Shown: in pieces, positions 22,783 to 32,614 of the stretch
Numbering within the stretch: position 1 is the first letter of the stretch
How the letters are laid out: the number at the start of each line of letters is the position of its first letter
NCBI RefSeq assembly: GCF_000341285.1
Contig: NW_005178444.1
Location: 62,001-126,000, forward strand
Reading direction: 5' to 3'
Source of the DNA: Galdieria sulphuraria
Taxonomy: Eukaryota > Rhodophyta > Bangiophyceae > Galdieriales > Galdieriaceae
Length of the DNA: 64,000 bases
Made by a program: the position numbers and the translations under genes
Notes under the pieces: model-generated
Database searches by the model: none
The model's input: the letters and a program-made list of their open reading frames with translations, nothing else
Told to the model about the DNA's origin: nothing

Positions 22783-24262
22783 ATGACCCAGACACCTGAA
22801 CAGACCCCCAATAACCAAGAAACAACAACGACACAAAATATCCATAATACGCAAAGTCGTTTATTAGTGCATACAGTTGCAGGACCTGGTACTGGGCCTC
22901 CAGTACCTGTTCCTTGTAAATATTACTTGGAAGGCTTTTGTGTCCATGGCGAAGCGTAAGTAAACTTCAAACTTCATATATCTTTCAGGTCTTGATTTTT
23001 ACTAGTTGTCGTTTCCAACACAAGTTACCAACGAAAGAGAACCAGTCAGAACCTTCTGCTAGAAATTCCGCTCGACTTTCCAAACCGGTTTTGGACGAGT
23101 TTTTGCACAAACGCAGTGAAAGTTCCAAGGAAGAAGAAGAAGAAGAAGATTCTGTGTTTTCTTTTTCCAATATGTATGCATCTTTATTTTCGGAGTCCAA
23201 AGAATACAACTTTCCTCGTATTGGTATAGACCTTCGCCCAACTTCTTATGCTGAAAGGTTACTTAACCGGAACAGTCAAGATAAACTACCCAATCAAGGC
23301 AGTGCTGGTGAAATGGAAAAGCTTGCCAACTATTCTGTATCCCATAAAGTGCGAACTGTAGATATTCTGGAGAGAATATTTTCGTTGAATGTCAGTTTTA
23401 GGTACCCATCTTATGCAAGTATCATGCGGACAATTCTTGTCAATATGGTGACAATTGTCACTACTTACATGGTTTGGAGTGTCCGCATTGTGGAAGAAAT
23501 GTTTTGCACCCTTTGGATAGCTCCATTCAACGTCAACATTTGGAAGATTGTCGACAATTTTACCACTCATCAGAAGAGGCAAGTATTTGTTACTATTTTG
23601 AATATGGCTGACACAAGTTTCTCTTTAGTTTTTGAATTCTCAAAGCCAAGAATGTGGTATTTGTTTGGACTACCCTCGTAAGAGTGGAAAATATTTTGGA
23701 TTGCTTGAAAATTGCGATCACGTATTTTGTTTGGAATGTATTCGTCAATGGCGACAACATAGCATAGATTTTGGACAAGTTGTTCGTTTTTGTCCACTTT
23801 GTCGCACTCCATCTTTTTTTGTAATTCCAAGGTAAAATGTAGGGTATATTTGTAGTTGATTCTCATGTTTTTTACTAGTCTGGTTGTTCCTGGAGATGTA
23901 CAAAGAAAGAACGAAATCATTGAGAGGTACAAGTCAAAATTGACAACTATTCCTTGTAAATATTTCAATTATGGAAAGGGAACTTGTCCATTTTCAACCA
24001 GTGAGTAACATTATTTTACGTTGCTTATATTGAATGAAATCGTTGATTGATGAGTAGGCTGTTTCTATGCACATTGTTATCCAGATGGAACATCGATTCA
24101 AAGAGATAAGCCTAGAAGGTAAGTCTTTTAACATATTTGGGAATAGTTTGTATCATTTTTTCAAGATATATGAATGCCGATGGTGAAATGGTTTTCGAAC
24201 ATCCCCATTCTTTAGCAGAGTTTATTATTCCAAAGGAGGAGAAGAAGAAGAAGCGCTCGTAG
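22783..24262 (+). CDS. Makorin-type RING E3 ubiquitin ligase with CCCH zinc fingers
   Basis: Seven exons: 22783-22955, 23006-23357, 23402-23578, 23629-23831, 23879-24000, 24058-24118, 24166-24262; about 394 aa. Order: CCCH finger 1 (CKYYLEGFCVHGEACRFQH), an acidic linker, CCCH 2 (CKYHADNSCQYGDNCHYLH), the makorin Cys-His motif (LECPHCGRNVLHPLD), the RING (CGICLDYP to CPLCRTPSF), CCCH 3 (CKYFNYGKGTCPFSTSCFYAH), and NADGE near the end. This is the full makorin layout, an RNA-binding ubiquitin ligase. The intron after exon 3 begins GC (gcaagt), the only frame-keeping solution I found. The donor of intron 2 could also lie 9 nt upstream. The protein ends in a Lys-rich tail (KEEKKKKRS). Confidence 0.92.
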
Positions 24263-24995
24263 AACTACTTGGCATTGGTTCTTTTTGTAATGATGATTCC
24301 ATTTTCTGTCACCAACTAATAAGCTCATTGAAAAGTAACCCATTTTGGAAAACGATGCAGTATATTTCTCTGGAAAGTTTATTTCATTCGACAAATAAGA
24401 ATAGAATATTTGCCAACACAGCGACTTCATATCTATCCATTTCGTGTGACTTTACAATATGTTTTGGCATCTCTTATCAAGTCTCTACTAGGTTGACTGC
24501 TTTTCTTAGCCATAGGAAAGTGACAAGGTGAAAGAAACGCTCTTAATAAATCGGTGCTGTATTTTTGCTTAATGCGCAAACAAGTTTCATAAATAATACA
24601 TTATATACACCAACTACGGACGAACAACTTTGAACTTGTATTCTTGGGATATATATATATATATATAAGGACATACTACGCAATCATCTTCCATATAACC
24701 CGATGGCATAGTGGCATTTTGTCTTCAAGTCATATGGCGAAGTAACCATTCCTCTCACTGTTTATTCCTTATCTAAGCTACTCTTCTCGAAACATACTTC
24801 TTCTCAACATCCTTGGGTAATCGATGGTCACAGTAGTTGCTTGCAATATTCGACTTCATACCTTGTTCAACAAAACCGTGTGCTGTGTTCAAACGATCCA
24901 TAAAAATCCATTTGCCATCACAATTTCCTCATTTCGTCGTCGTTGGATTTGTGAGCACACTCGATTGACTCTGGTCTTATCCAACTTTAGAAGAG
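24263..24995. other. Intergenic region with AT microsatellite, upstream of uL11
   Basis: 733 bp. It contains an (AT)9 tract at 24650-24667 and the presumptive uL11 promoter, with the 3' UTR of makorin on the left. Frames at 24328-24531 and 24824-25012 have no domain. Confidence 0.45.
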
Positions 24996-25573
24996 ATGCC
25001 ACCCAAGTTTGATCCCAACGCTATACATGTTATCTATGTTCGAGTTACTGGAGGTGAAGTTGGTGCGGTGTCTTCATTAGCCCCCAAAATAGGTCCCTTG
25101 GGACTGGTAAGTATAGTTATGATCGACTCTTCTTTGTACTCATTTCCACCGTTCTACAGTCACCCAAAAAGATAGGTGAACAAATTGCACAAGCGACCAA
25201 GGATTGGAAAGGATTGAAAGTTATGGTGAAGCTTACGGTACAAAACAGACAAGCTACAGCAACGGTAGTACCTTCTGCAGCCTCTTTGTTAATAAAAGCG
25301 TTGAAAGAGCCAGAACGAGACAGGAAAAAGGTGAAGAATATCAAACATAATGGCAACTTGCCATTGGACGAAGTTATCAAAGTTGCCAAAGCTATGCGTG
25401 CTCGTTCCATGGCCAAGAGAATGTCTGGAACAGTAAAGGAAATATTGGGAACTGCACACAGCGTGGGATGTACAGTAGATGGGATGCATCCTCACGACGT
25501 GATCCAGAAAATAGATGCCAACGAAATAGAAATCGAAGACTATGAAGCTCCAGAAGTAGCTGCAGCTGCTTAA
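24996..25573 (+). CDS. RPL12: 60S ribosomal protein uL11 (L12)
   Basis: Exons 24996-25106 and 25160-25573 give 174 aa, a little longer than the usual ~165. The joined frame reads [25 protein letters not shown], the diagnostic uL11 block. Further on are [26 protein letters not shown] and [12 protein letters not shown]. The protein binds the GTPase-centre rRNA at the base of the stalk. A short acidic/Ala tail ([12 protein letters not shown]) follows. Confidence 0.97.
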
Positions 25574-25613
25574 GTATTGGTGGCGAATACAAAAGATGGT
25601 TTTTAAATAAATT

Positions 25614-26081
25614 TCAAGTTTTCTTTTCATAGAAATCGTCCACAGCACTATGATTGGGAGTTTCTATCTCGTTACGTTTATCAAATTGAAGTTTCTCTTG
25701 TTGCAAATCAAAACTTTTTCTCAGCTGCTCTCGATAACTACGATATTCATAACGGCATATCACCCTAAGCAAGATGTACCTGAATGGAAGAAGAAGCTTT
25801 TTGAAATATAAACTTACCAAGAAATGGAAGAAAAAAGTACCGTTCCAAATACTGCAACGTCTGTAGTCTTCCAAGGATTACCTATCCAACTAAGTCGTCC
25901 AATAGTTGTGTTGACTCAAAAGGAATATGTCCCTACGTGTACGATAGAAACGCAAGGCACCCAATACCAAACCACCAGTGAGACCATATAGCAAGGTCTG
26001 TCGAAGGCACGGAATCTTTTGAGGCTTGTATAGGAAATCAGTATTTTCTGAGTTGGAAGAATTGTCGTTTGCCATTGTCAT
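25614..26081 (-). CDS. COX20: COX20/FAM36A-like cytochrome c oxidase assembly factor
   Basis: Exons 26081-25937, 25881-25818 and 25779-25614 give about 124 aa. The family pattern is visible: IPCLRQTLLYGLTGGLVLGALRFY (first membrane helix after a PC motif), then TTDVAVFGTVLFSSISWYILLRVICRYEY (second helix), then a basic coiled tail (YREQLRKSFDLQQEKLQF). COX20 is an inner-mitochondrial-membrane chaperone for COX2. The second intron is only 38 nt, among the shortest here; the first is 55 nt and uses the later of two nearby AGs. An alternative start lies two codons downstream. The 3' end is 40 bp from that of uL11. Confidence 0.8.
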
Positions 26082-26261
26082 AAGCAAATAGAACCATCTT
26101 CAAGCCATCTTATACAATCCATTGCGATTGGATTATCGATTCAAAACAACTCATTTTCCTATGAAATAAGAAATTTCCTTTACTCCATGTTGAAAAAGAA
26201 TGCATAGATAAATTACTACCGACAATTATGTGAAACGCTATTTGTGTTGGTGGAGTCAATC

Positions 26262-27075
26262 ATGTTTATTGCATTGCACCGTTCACTTGTATTAATACAA
26301 CCCCGTCGGAGAACCAAGTTGGTTCGTCACTCTTTATCTGTTTATAATCATATGGTTCAAGTTTGTTCTTGTGTGACTGCGACTGGAAAACTTGGAAAAG
26401 TTAGACAACACGTCAATCCTTTGGCACCTTATTTTCAACAACCACTAACTATACATCGTGGCTGGAATAAACAAGTCTATCGGGATAGTACTAAACCTTT
26501 GCTCATAGATCTGGGTTCGGGAAAGGGATGGTTTTGTCTCCGTTATGCAGAGACTTATCCAGATTGGAACGTACTTGGGCTAGAAATAAGGGAAGCTTTG
26601 GTACAACGAGTAAGTATCTTGACGATTCTTTCCACTTGACAACGAGGATTATTCCTTGTAGGCTTTGACGTGGATTCAACAACGGCAGTTGACCAACTTG
26701 TACTATATGTTTTGTAATATCAACGTCTCATTGGCACAAATATTGGAGAACATTGTCGACTGCAAGGTGTTAAGAGTATCTATACAGTTTCCTGATCCTC
26801 ACTTCAAAAGACGTCACCATAAACGCCGTTTGGTGACGGACGAGTTGGTACAAACTCTGTTTCATTATCTACCTAATGAAAGTGAAGTACTAATCCAAAC
26901 AGATGTCGAGGAAACCTATTTTAGTGCTATCGAGAAATTTCAAAACAACCAGTTTGTTATGAAACAATGGCAAAGTGACAGTCATCCATGGCATATATCT
27001 ACAGAAAGGGAGATGGCTTGTAGAACCCGAGGCCAACCAATCTATTGCGCTATCTTTTCAAAAAAAATAATGTGA
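26262..27075 (+). CDS. tRNA (guanine-N7)-methyltransferase, bacterial TrmB type
   Basis: Exons 26262-26609 and 26662-27075 give about 253 aa. It uses SAM to make m7G46 in tRNA. Visible: SAM-binding motif LLIDLGSGKGWFCLRYAE, the acidic GLEIRE at the end of strand 2, and the TrmB catalytic signature FPDPHFKRRHHKRRLV. The C-terminus (QPIYCAIFSKK) is normal. The ~70-residue basic, Ser/Thr-containing N-terminal extension suggests organelle import, consistent with a plastid TrmB rather than the cytosolic TRM8 form. The start is the first in-frame ATG; the open frame extends a few codons upstream. Confidence 0.9.
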
Positions 27076-27116
27076 AAAAGTATAATGGCAAATTTCATAA
27101 AAACAAAAAGCATATA

Positions 27117-27776
27117 TTATATTGCATCTACATCGTCAAAATCAAAAGTAACTTCTTCTCCTTCTTCTCCTTCTTCTTCGTTAATTTTCGTAGTATCTGG
27201 AATCTCTCCTTGAGCCTTCAATGCTCTGGCTTCATCAGGATTGTACTTTAAAATAATATCCGCTTTCTCGTCTTGATAATCTCTCAAACCAATGAGAACA
27301 ATATCTCCCGAATTGATCCAGACCTAATCACAAAACTTTAGTCTCGGCGGCGTCGAATAGCTTTCTTTCTTTCAACCTCACTTTCTTTCTCATTTTTCCT
27401 CGAATGTGACAAAGTCTTCGAGTACCGTCGAAACATAACGCTTCACACCTTCCATTTCCCAACATTCGCGTTACTTGTGCATATTCTATTGAACCCCAGG
27501 GTGAGAAATAAAATACTTGTAAAAGAAAAATTTTCAACAATCTTCTTTGGAGTTGAAAACAAAAACGGTTTTGAATGGTACTCCGTCTCTTGCTGTCCAC
27601 AAAACGTATGATTACACCTACCTTGACCCTCTTCCTTCATCACAAGTTCCCGCTTCTCTTCTTCATTGTCGTTCTTCCCTCTACGACGATTCTTTCCACC
27701 TTTTCCTGAAAATAGTTAGAATTCACAAAGGCTTCACACATAATAACAACATCTCTCAACCTTTGTTTTTAGGCAT
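27117..27776 (-). CDS. EIF1A: Translation initiation factor eIF1A
   Basis: Exons 27776-27761, 27705-27622, 27485-27382 and 27323-27117 give 136 aa. It promotes scanning and start-codon selection on the 40S subunit. Visible: [15 protein letters not shown] (basic N-terminal tail), the OB fold [59 protein letters not shown], and the acidic C-terminal tail. The first exon encodes only five residues and one base. Intron 2 is 136 nt, far longer than others here, and is partly open in other frames. The stop is 41 bp from the convergent TrmB stop. Confidence 0.97.
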
Positions 27777-28310
27777 GTCGACCTTCCAACCCAAACACAA
27801 CTCTCAATCCACCCAATTCCTTATGGATTTATACATTTCCTTTACTTGTTAGAAACAAAAGAACCCAACTTTAGACAATATAAAAAATGTGGATTGAAAT
27901 GATCAACATAGACTGACTTGTTATAACACTATCATATGAAGAGTAAAATGTATCCCATTTTTGTGACTCAAGCACAACTTTTAAGAAAAGTGTTTTTTCT
28001 TCTTTTCTTTCAAAGAGTTTCTTTCATCTGCAGTCATCATCATCATCATCATTATCAGTTGTAATGTATGTGACACGTGGATGGTTGAAAAGAATGACAA
28101 CTAGCCCACAGAATGTATTCTATCCAAGAAATATTCAGTGACTAGATAATGTGAAGAAAATGAACATTTGAAAGAGTTACAAACACAACGAAAAACAAAC
28201 GTTTTACCAACAAACTAAAGCAACACGAGAAGCAAGCAATTTCTCAACCCAGCCGAAACACATGACTGGTATTCTCCTCGTCACAATATATTTCATTGAG
28301 CAACAGATTA
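27777..28310. other. Intergenic region
   Basis: 534 bp upstream of eIF1A and 3' of peroxiredoxin Q. It holds a short (ATC)n-like run (CATCATCATCATCATT, near 28035) and AT-rich DNA. No ORF or RNA gene supported. Confidence 0.4.
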
Positions 28311-28997
28311 CTATTCTTCCGCTGTTTCTGCGTTGGCTCGAATCTTTTCTAACGCAGTTTTTGCTTCGGAAACGTGATTGGCGAAATTCACTTGACTACT
28401 GTAAATATGGCGCACGATACCATCCGGACCAATTACGTAAGTACAACGACCAGGCATTATAAACATAGTGCTTGGTACGCCGTAGAGCTTTCGAACTTTA
28501 CCACCTACATCAGATAGCAGAGGAAAAGTCAACTTTTGTTGTTCCGCAAACGACTTGTGAGTCTCTACGCTATCAGAACTGATACCGAAAACTAATATCC
28601 TCTGTTGTAAGTTATCGTACCTCTATATCATAAAAGCGAAGTTATACCTTTTGCATTCAGCTCATTAAACTCGGACATACTATCACGGAAAGTACAAGCT
28701 TCACGTGTACAGCCATATGACTAATATCTTGAGTTTCAAAATATCTCCATTAGCTTAAAACATACCTTGTCCTAGAAAAGAGATAATTCCAGTCAGACCC
28801 GTACTTACGATTTCTCAAAAATTTACCTTGGGATAAAAGAAAAGAACTACTGGATACTTCCCTTTCAAGTCACTGAATTTTATGGTATTACCGTCTTGAT
28901 CCTTCAATTCAAAGTCAGGTGCTTCGTCTCCTACTTTCAACTATAGTGGTTGTGAGATATTTCCAATACAACTAGGAACGACGCCTACTTTACCCAT
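28311..28997 (-). CDS. Peroxiredoxin Q (BCP-type thiol peroxidase)
   Basis: Five exons: 28997-28989, 28940-28827, 28771-28766, 28720-28648, 28591-28311; about 160 aa. It reduces H2O2 and alkyl hydroperoxides with thioredoxin. Visible: [40 protein letters not shown] with peroxidatic and resolving Cys spaced as in PrxQ (C-x4-C), [17 protein letters not shown], and [16 protein letters not shown]. Exon 3 is only six bases (GACAAG, Asp-Lys), yet it is needed to give the conserved spacing of YPKD-xxx-GCT. Exon 1 is nine bases (MGK). With so short an N-terminus the protein should be cytosolic or nuclear rather than plastid, unless another start is used. Confidence 0.9.
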
Positions 28998-29763
28998 GAA
29001 TATTTGCTCAATGAGAAACTGTAAAAGGAGTGTGGCTGTGATATTCCGTTATTTGAATTTCGGCTGACGTGTCTTTTCAAAATCCGCCAGCGTCCTCAAA
29101 AGGAGGAAAAATGCCATCTTTTTCTCTCACCATTCATTCATTTTGATCTCACACTAGGCTTACGACTGGCCCAATGAATCATTCACTCCTTGTATATATA
29201 TATATACAAACTTTTATAAGAGAAGTTTTCAGTTCAAATCATAAGAGTGAAAATAGCCTTTCAAACCTCGATTGCTACTCGGAATACTCTTTATATTTGT
29301 TTTGTCTAGAGGTCTTGACAGTTTTCTCTTGTTAGATGATAGTCTTACTATGTCGTTGAGTTGCTTTTTCACATGTTCCTTAAATATCACAGACAACTTG
29401 CATCTTTCTATTTCTACAATTGCATATAAATTGGAGTCACTTCCTATCGAACAAGGAAACTAACAACTATGACAATGTTGTGAAATGGAGTCTATCGCGC
29501 TTTCTTATCTCCAAGGATACTATTATTATCCTCAACCCATGTGGAATATTGTATACGAGTCATCATGTTATATTATTCATTTATTCAATGAAGAGAACTT
29601 CCTATTCCTTCCTTGGCATTCCATAAAAGCCATGGGAATGTCCACGAGACAGTAGGCCTCTTGCCTTGTGCACAATCATCGACACTGAAACTACGGCATT
29701 TGTGCCATTTTTGGTTGGCGAGTAGTTGTGTTCCTGTTGTGGTGAATTCAGCAAACCCAAAAC
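28998..29763. other. Divergent promoter region with palindromic TA tract
   Basis: 766 bp between the peroxiredoxin and aldo/keto reductase starts. TTGTATATA/TATATACAA at 29190-29209 is a perfect palindrome. Several frames (29272-29813) lack any domain; the last overlaps the AKR start. Confidence 0.4.
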
Positions 29764-30888
29764 ATGAACGGAGTAGTGTCTTCGGGGAATATGGTGTACA
29801 ATACTCTTGGTAAGAGTGGTTTATTGGTATCCAAACTTTCTTTTGGTTCCTGGGTCACTTTCAACGAACAAGTGGACGTTGAATTGGCCTACAGTCTGAT
29901 GAAGAGAGCTTATGAGTTGGGTTGCAACCTATTTGATAACGCGGAAACTTATGCAGCTGGAGCAGCTGAATCGATTATGGGTGAAGCTTTTCATAGAGGT
30001 GTAAAGGAAGGCGTTTGGACAAGGGAAGACTTGGTGTTGACCACCAAAATATTCTTCGGTGGAAGAGGAGCACGCGATACCCATACTTCCAAAGGTTGTT
30101 CCAGAAAACACATCGTTGAAGGATTGCAAGCTTCGCTGAAACGTATGCAATTGGAACATGTGGATGTGGTGTTTTGTCATCGTCCGGATCCACTTACGCC
30201 TATCGAAGAAACAGTACGTGCCATGAATCATGGTAAGTATTAAAATATGCTATACGGATTGGAAACTTGACTGTGTATAGTTATCGACCGTGGATATGCC
30301 TTTTACTGGGGCACTAGTGAGTGGTCTGCACAAGAAATTACGGAAGCTTGTCGAGTTGCCGATGTGAGTGGTCTCATTCGTCCTCTTTGTGAGCAACCAC
30401 AATATAACATATTCCATCGTCACAGAGTTGAAATAGAGTATGAGCCTCTTTATCGAGAATTTGGTTTAGGCACAACTATTTGGTCACCTTTGGCTTGGGG
30501 TATATTATCTGGGAAATACAGTGGAAAGAACGTTCCAGCAGGGTCAAGATTATCTCTAGAGAAGTACAAAGGGTTGAAGGAAGCTGCCTTCACTGAACGA
30601 GAGTGGCAGATCGAAAGAACCGACCAGTTGAAGCCTATAGCACAAGAGTTGGGTTGTAGTGTAGCTCAGTTGGCAGTTGCATGGTGTGCAGCCAATCCAC
30701 ACGTATCTACAGTTATTACAGGAGCCACTAAAATAGAACAACTAGAAGAAAACTTCAAGGCAATGGATATTGTTCCCAAGTTGACTCCAGAAGTGATGAA
30801 GAAAATTGATGATATTGCACAAACCAAACCAGATTACAATCCAGAGATGAAAATGGCACGTCGTGTTCGAGGAATAGATAAGGCTTAG
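29764..30888 (+). CDS. Aldo/keto reductase, AKR6 (K+-channel beta subunit-like)
   Basis: Exons 29764-30232 and 30281-30888 give about 358 aa. It is an NADPH-dependent carbonyl reductase. The catalytic tetrad is visible: Asp and Tyr in [12 protein letters not shown], Lys in TTKIFFGG, His in FCHRPDP. Further signs are [38 protein letters not shown] and the cofactor-phosphate site [14 protein letters not shown]. These are the blocks of the KCNAB/AKR6 branch. In algae and plants these are often stand-alone enzymes for reactive aldehydes; partnership with a channel is not implied. The intron is 48 nt. Confidence 0.93.
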
Positions 30889-31018
30889 TTGTAGCAATTT
30901 CGGGTTTCTTTTGCATATTTGTTTTGTGTTGTTAAAGAGGGTTTTATTTCTTTGTGTTGTTTGTTGTATGTTTTAAAACTACATCTGTCCAATTACCAGT
31001 ATTTATAGCCCATTTGTC

Positions 31019-31049
<31 letters not shown>

Positions 31050-31216
31050 CACTCATCAACGATACGTAGTTTTATTGAACTCCTTCATCTTTGTGGCGAT
31101 TTATCACACTACAAAGAGCGGTCACTCACAAAGACGTAAAACACAATAACAACGACATCTACAACAAAACAGACACAACTCGTTTCAACAACTCAACTTT
31201 ACACAAACTATCGTTC
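30889..31216. other. Short convergent intergenic region with AT microsatellite
   Basis: 328 bp between two stop codons. The tract at 31021-31050 (ACATACATACATATATAT onward) repeats the onset of the one at 4531. No coding sequence seen. Confidence 0.5.
31021..31050. repeat. (CATA)/(TA)n microsatellite
   Basis: A short CATA run passes into about nine TA units. Confidence 0.85.
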
Positions 31217-31914
31217 TCATGCAGACTCTTCTTGATGCATCTCCGCGCTCTTGGACAAATTCTGATCTTTCTCGATGGAAGTCAAGACACGATAGTCGGC
31301 AACCGTTGGAATCCAACCACCCGTTTCTCCAACCCAGTAGATAAAGAATGCAAAGAAAATGTTAAAGAAATAGAGACACATATTGGCCCAGAGCAATGCT
31401 TCCACTGCATTGACCTCTGTTCTATTATTGTGCAGGTTCAGCATTCCAGTAGAAGGTCTTGCCGCTGTGGCAACTATGGCACCGACCAACCACCAAGCCC
31501 AGAAGAAAAGGTTGATAGCACCTTCGACATACCATAGTTTCTGTTGCCACTTGAAGAAAATTCCCAAAAAGGCATAGCAAAACTCGAAGAAACTGATAAC
31601 CAATCCAATGGCAGCAACAGCTACTATGTATTTGCAATAAGAAGCAATGCCGTGGTGGTTCACTTGCAACGATGACTTGTATGCACAATACTCATCCGCT
31701 GCTGGTACACTGTGTACCCAAATACCATCTGAGCTCTTTCCCATCAATGCCAATATGGTAATTGAGAAAGCTTACAGACAAGAGTTAGCTATTATCAATT
31801 ATTCTCCGGTAATAACTACATACCTATTATCGTTAGATAGAATAACATCTTTACACTAAAAAGAGACGCTACTGTAGCGTCTCCCATATATGCTCCGAGA
31901 ATTCTTCGTGCCAT
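31217..31914 (-). CDS. Four-helix (MARVEL-like) membrane protein
   Basis: Exons 31914-31824 and 31770-31217 (53-nt intron) give about 214 aa. Four hydrophobic segments: VKMLFYLTIIAFSITILALM (spanning the splice join), YIVAVAAIGLVISFFEFCYAFLG, INLFFWAWWLVGAIVATAA and ALLWANMCLYFFNIFFAFFIYW, with a short basic N-terminus and an acidic cytosolic tail. Size and topology fit MARVEL/CASP-like proteins of membrane apposition or vesicle traffic, but no diagnostic motif proves it. The 91-nt first exon supplies the start; the second exon alone would begin inside helix 1. Confidence 0.6.
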
Positions 31915-32614
31915 ATCTCACACTTTCTTGACCGAACCAACAACAATGACAATCACAATACAACAACACAGAATCGATGTGGGAGAGTGAGGATGGTAAC
32001 GGTTGCCTTATGTAATGGCCATCGAAACTTCTTTGGGCCCTCGAAGGGTTCGAATGAACCAATCATCATTCAGCATTCAGACTCTAGAAATTGTCTCTTT
32101 TTTTTTCTAGAGACAAGGAAATTTCCAGAGAGGAACAGATGAAACCTTCTAAAAACACAAAAGTACAGTTAAATATTTGTTTTGGCATTTCCTTCTCCTC
32201 TGTATTCTATTCAGAAAAGCAAACGTATTGGACAATCCTTTTTGCAACATAGAGAAGAGACAGCTTATCTCTAGCCGTATGTGAATTCAAGGGTTGTCGT
32301 TGTAGAATACATTAGTATATGGTAATTTTTGTTTGTTGTGACTGTTCTTCGTATCTTTTTCAACCAAAGAATAAAGACAACCTTGTTGATAGTCCAACTT
32401 GAACAACTCAAGGAAGAACATAGTCATCGATTTGGATTGGCAATCCATTGGATAATTGGCAATAGGGCATGCCAAGTGTCTTGTTGCAAACGTTGTTTGG
32501 CTGTTTGTAAAGTACAAACACCGTTCCACTTTGCTGTGAAGCAGCACCCGATTGAAACATTGCACACCTTACCTAGGGTATATATTGAAGCACCATTGAA
32601 AATTGGTAAAAGAT
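31915..32614. other. Divergent promoter region (MARVEL-like / SIN3)
   Basis: 700 bp. Near 32083-32116 lie two overlapping inverted pairs around a T-run (CTCTAG..CTAGAG and TTGTCTC..GAGACAA). A plus frame 32329-32724 overlaps SIN3 exon 1 in another frame and has no domain; it is most likely 5' leader. Confidence 0.4.

Noticed and set aside
29272-29813. Overlapping plus frames before the aldo/keto reductase
   Set aside because: No motif; the last overlaps the AKR start in another frame and probably lies in the 5' leader.
32038-32056. T-arm-like GGGTTCGAATGAACC
   Set aside because: No acceptor, D or anticodon arms around it, so not a tRNA.
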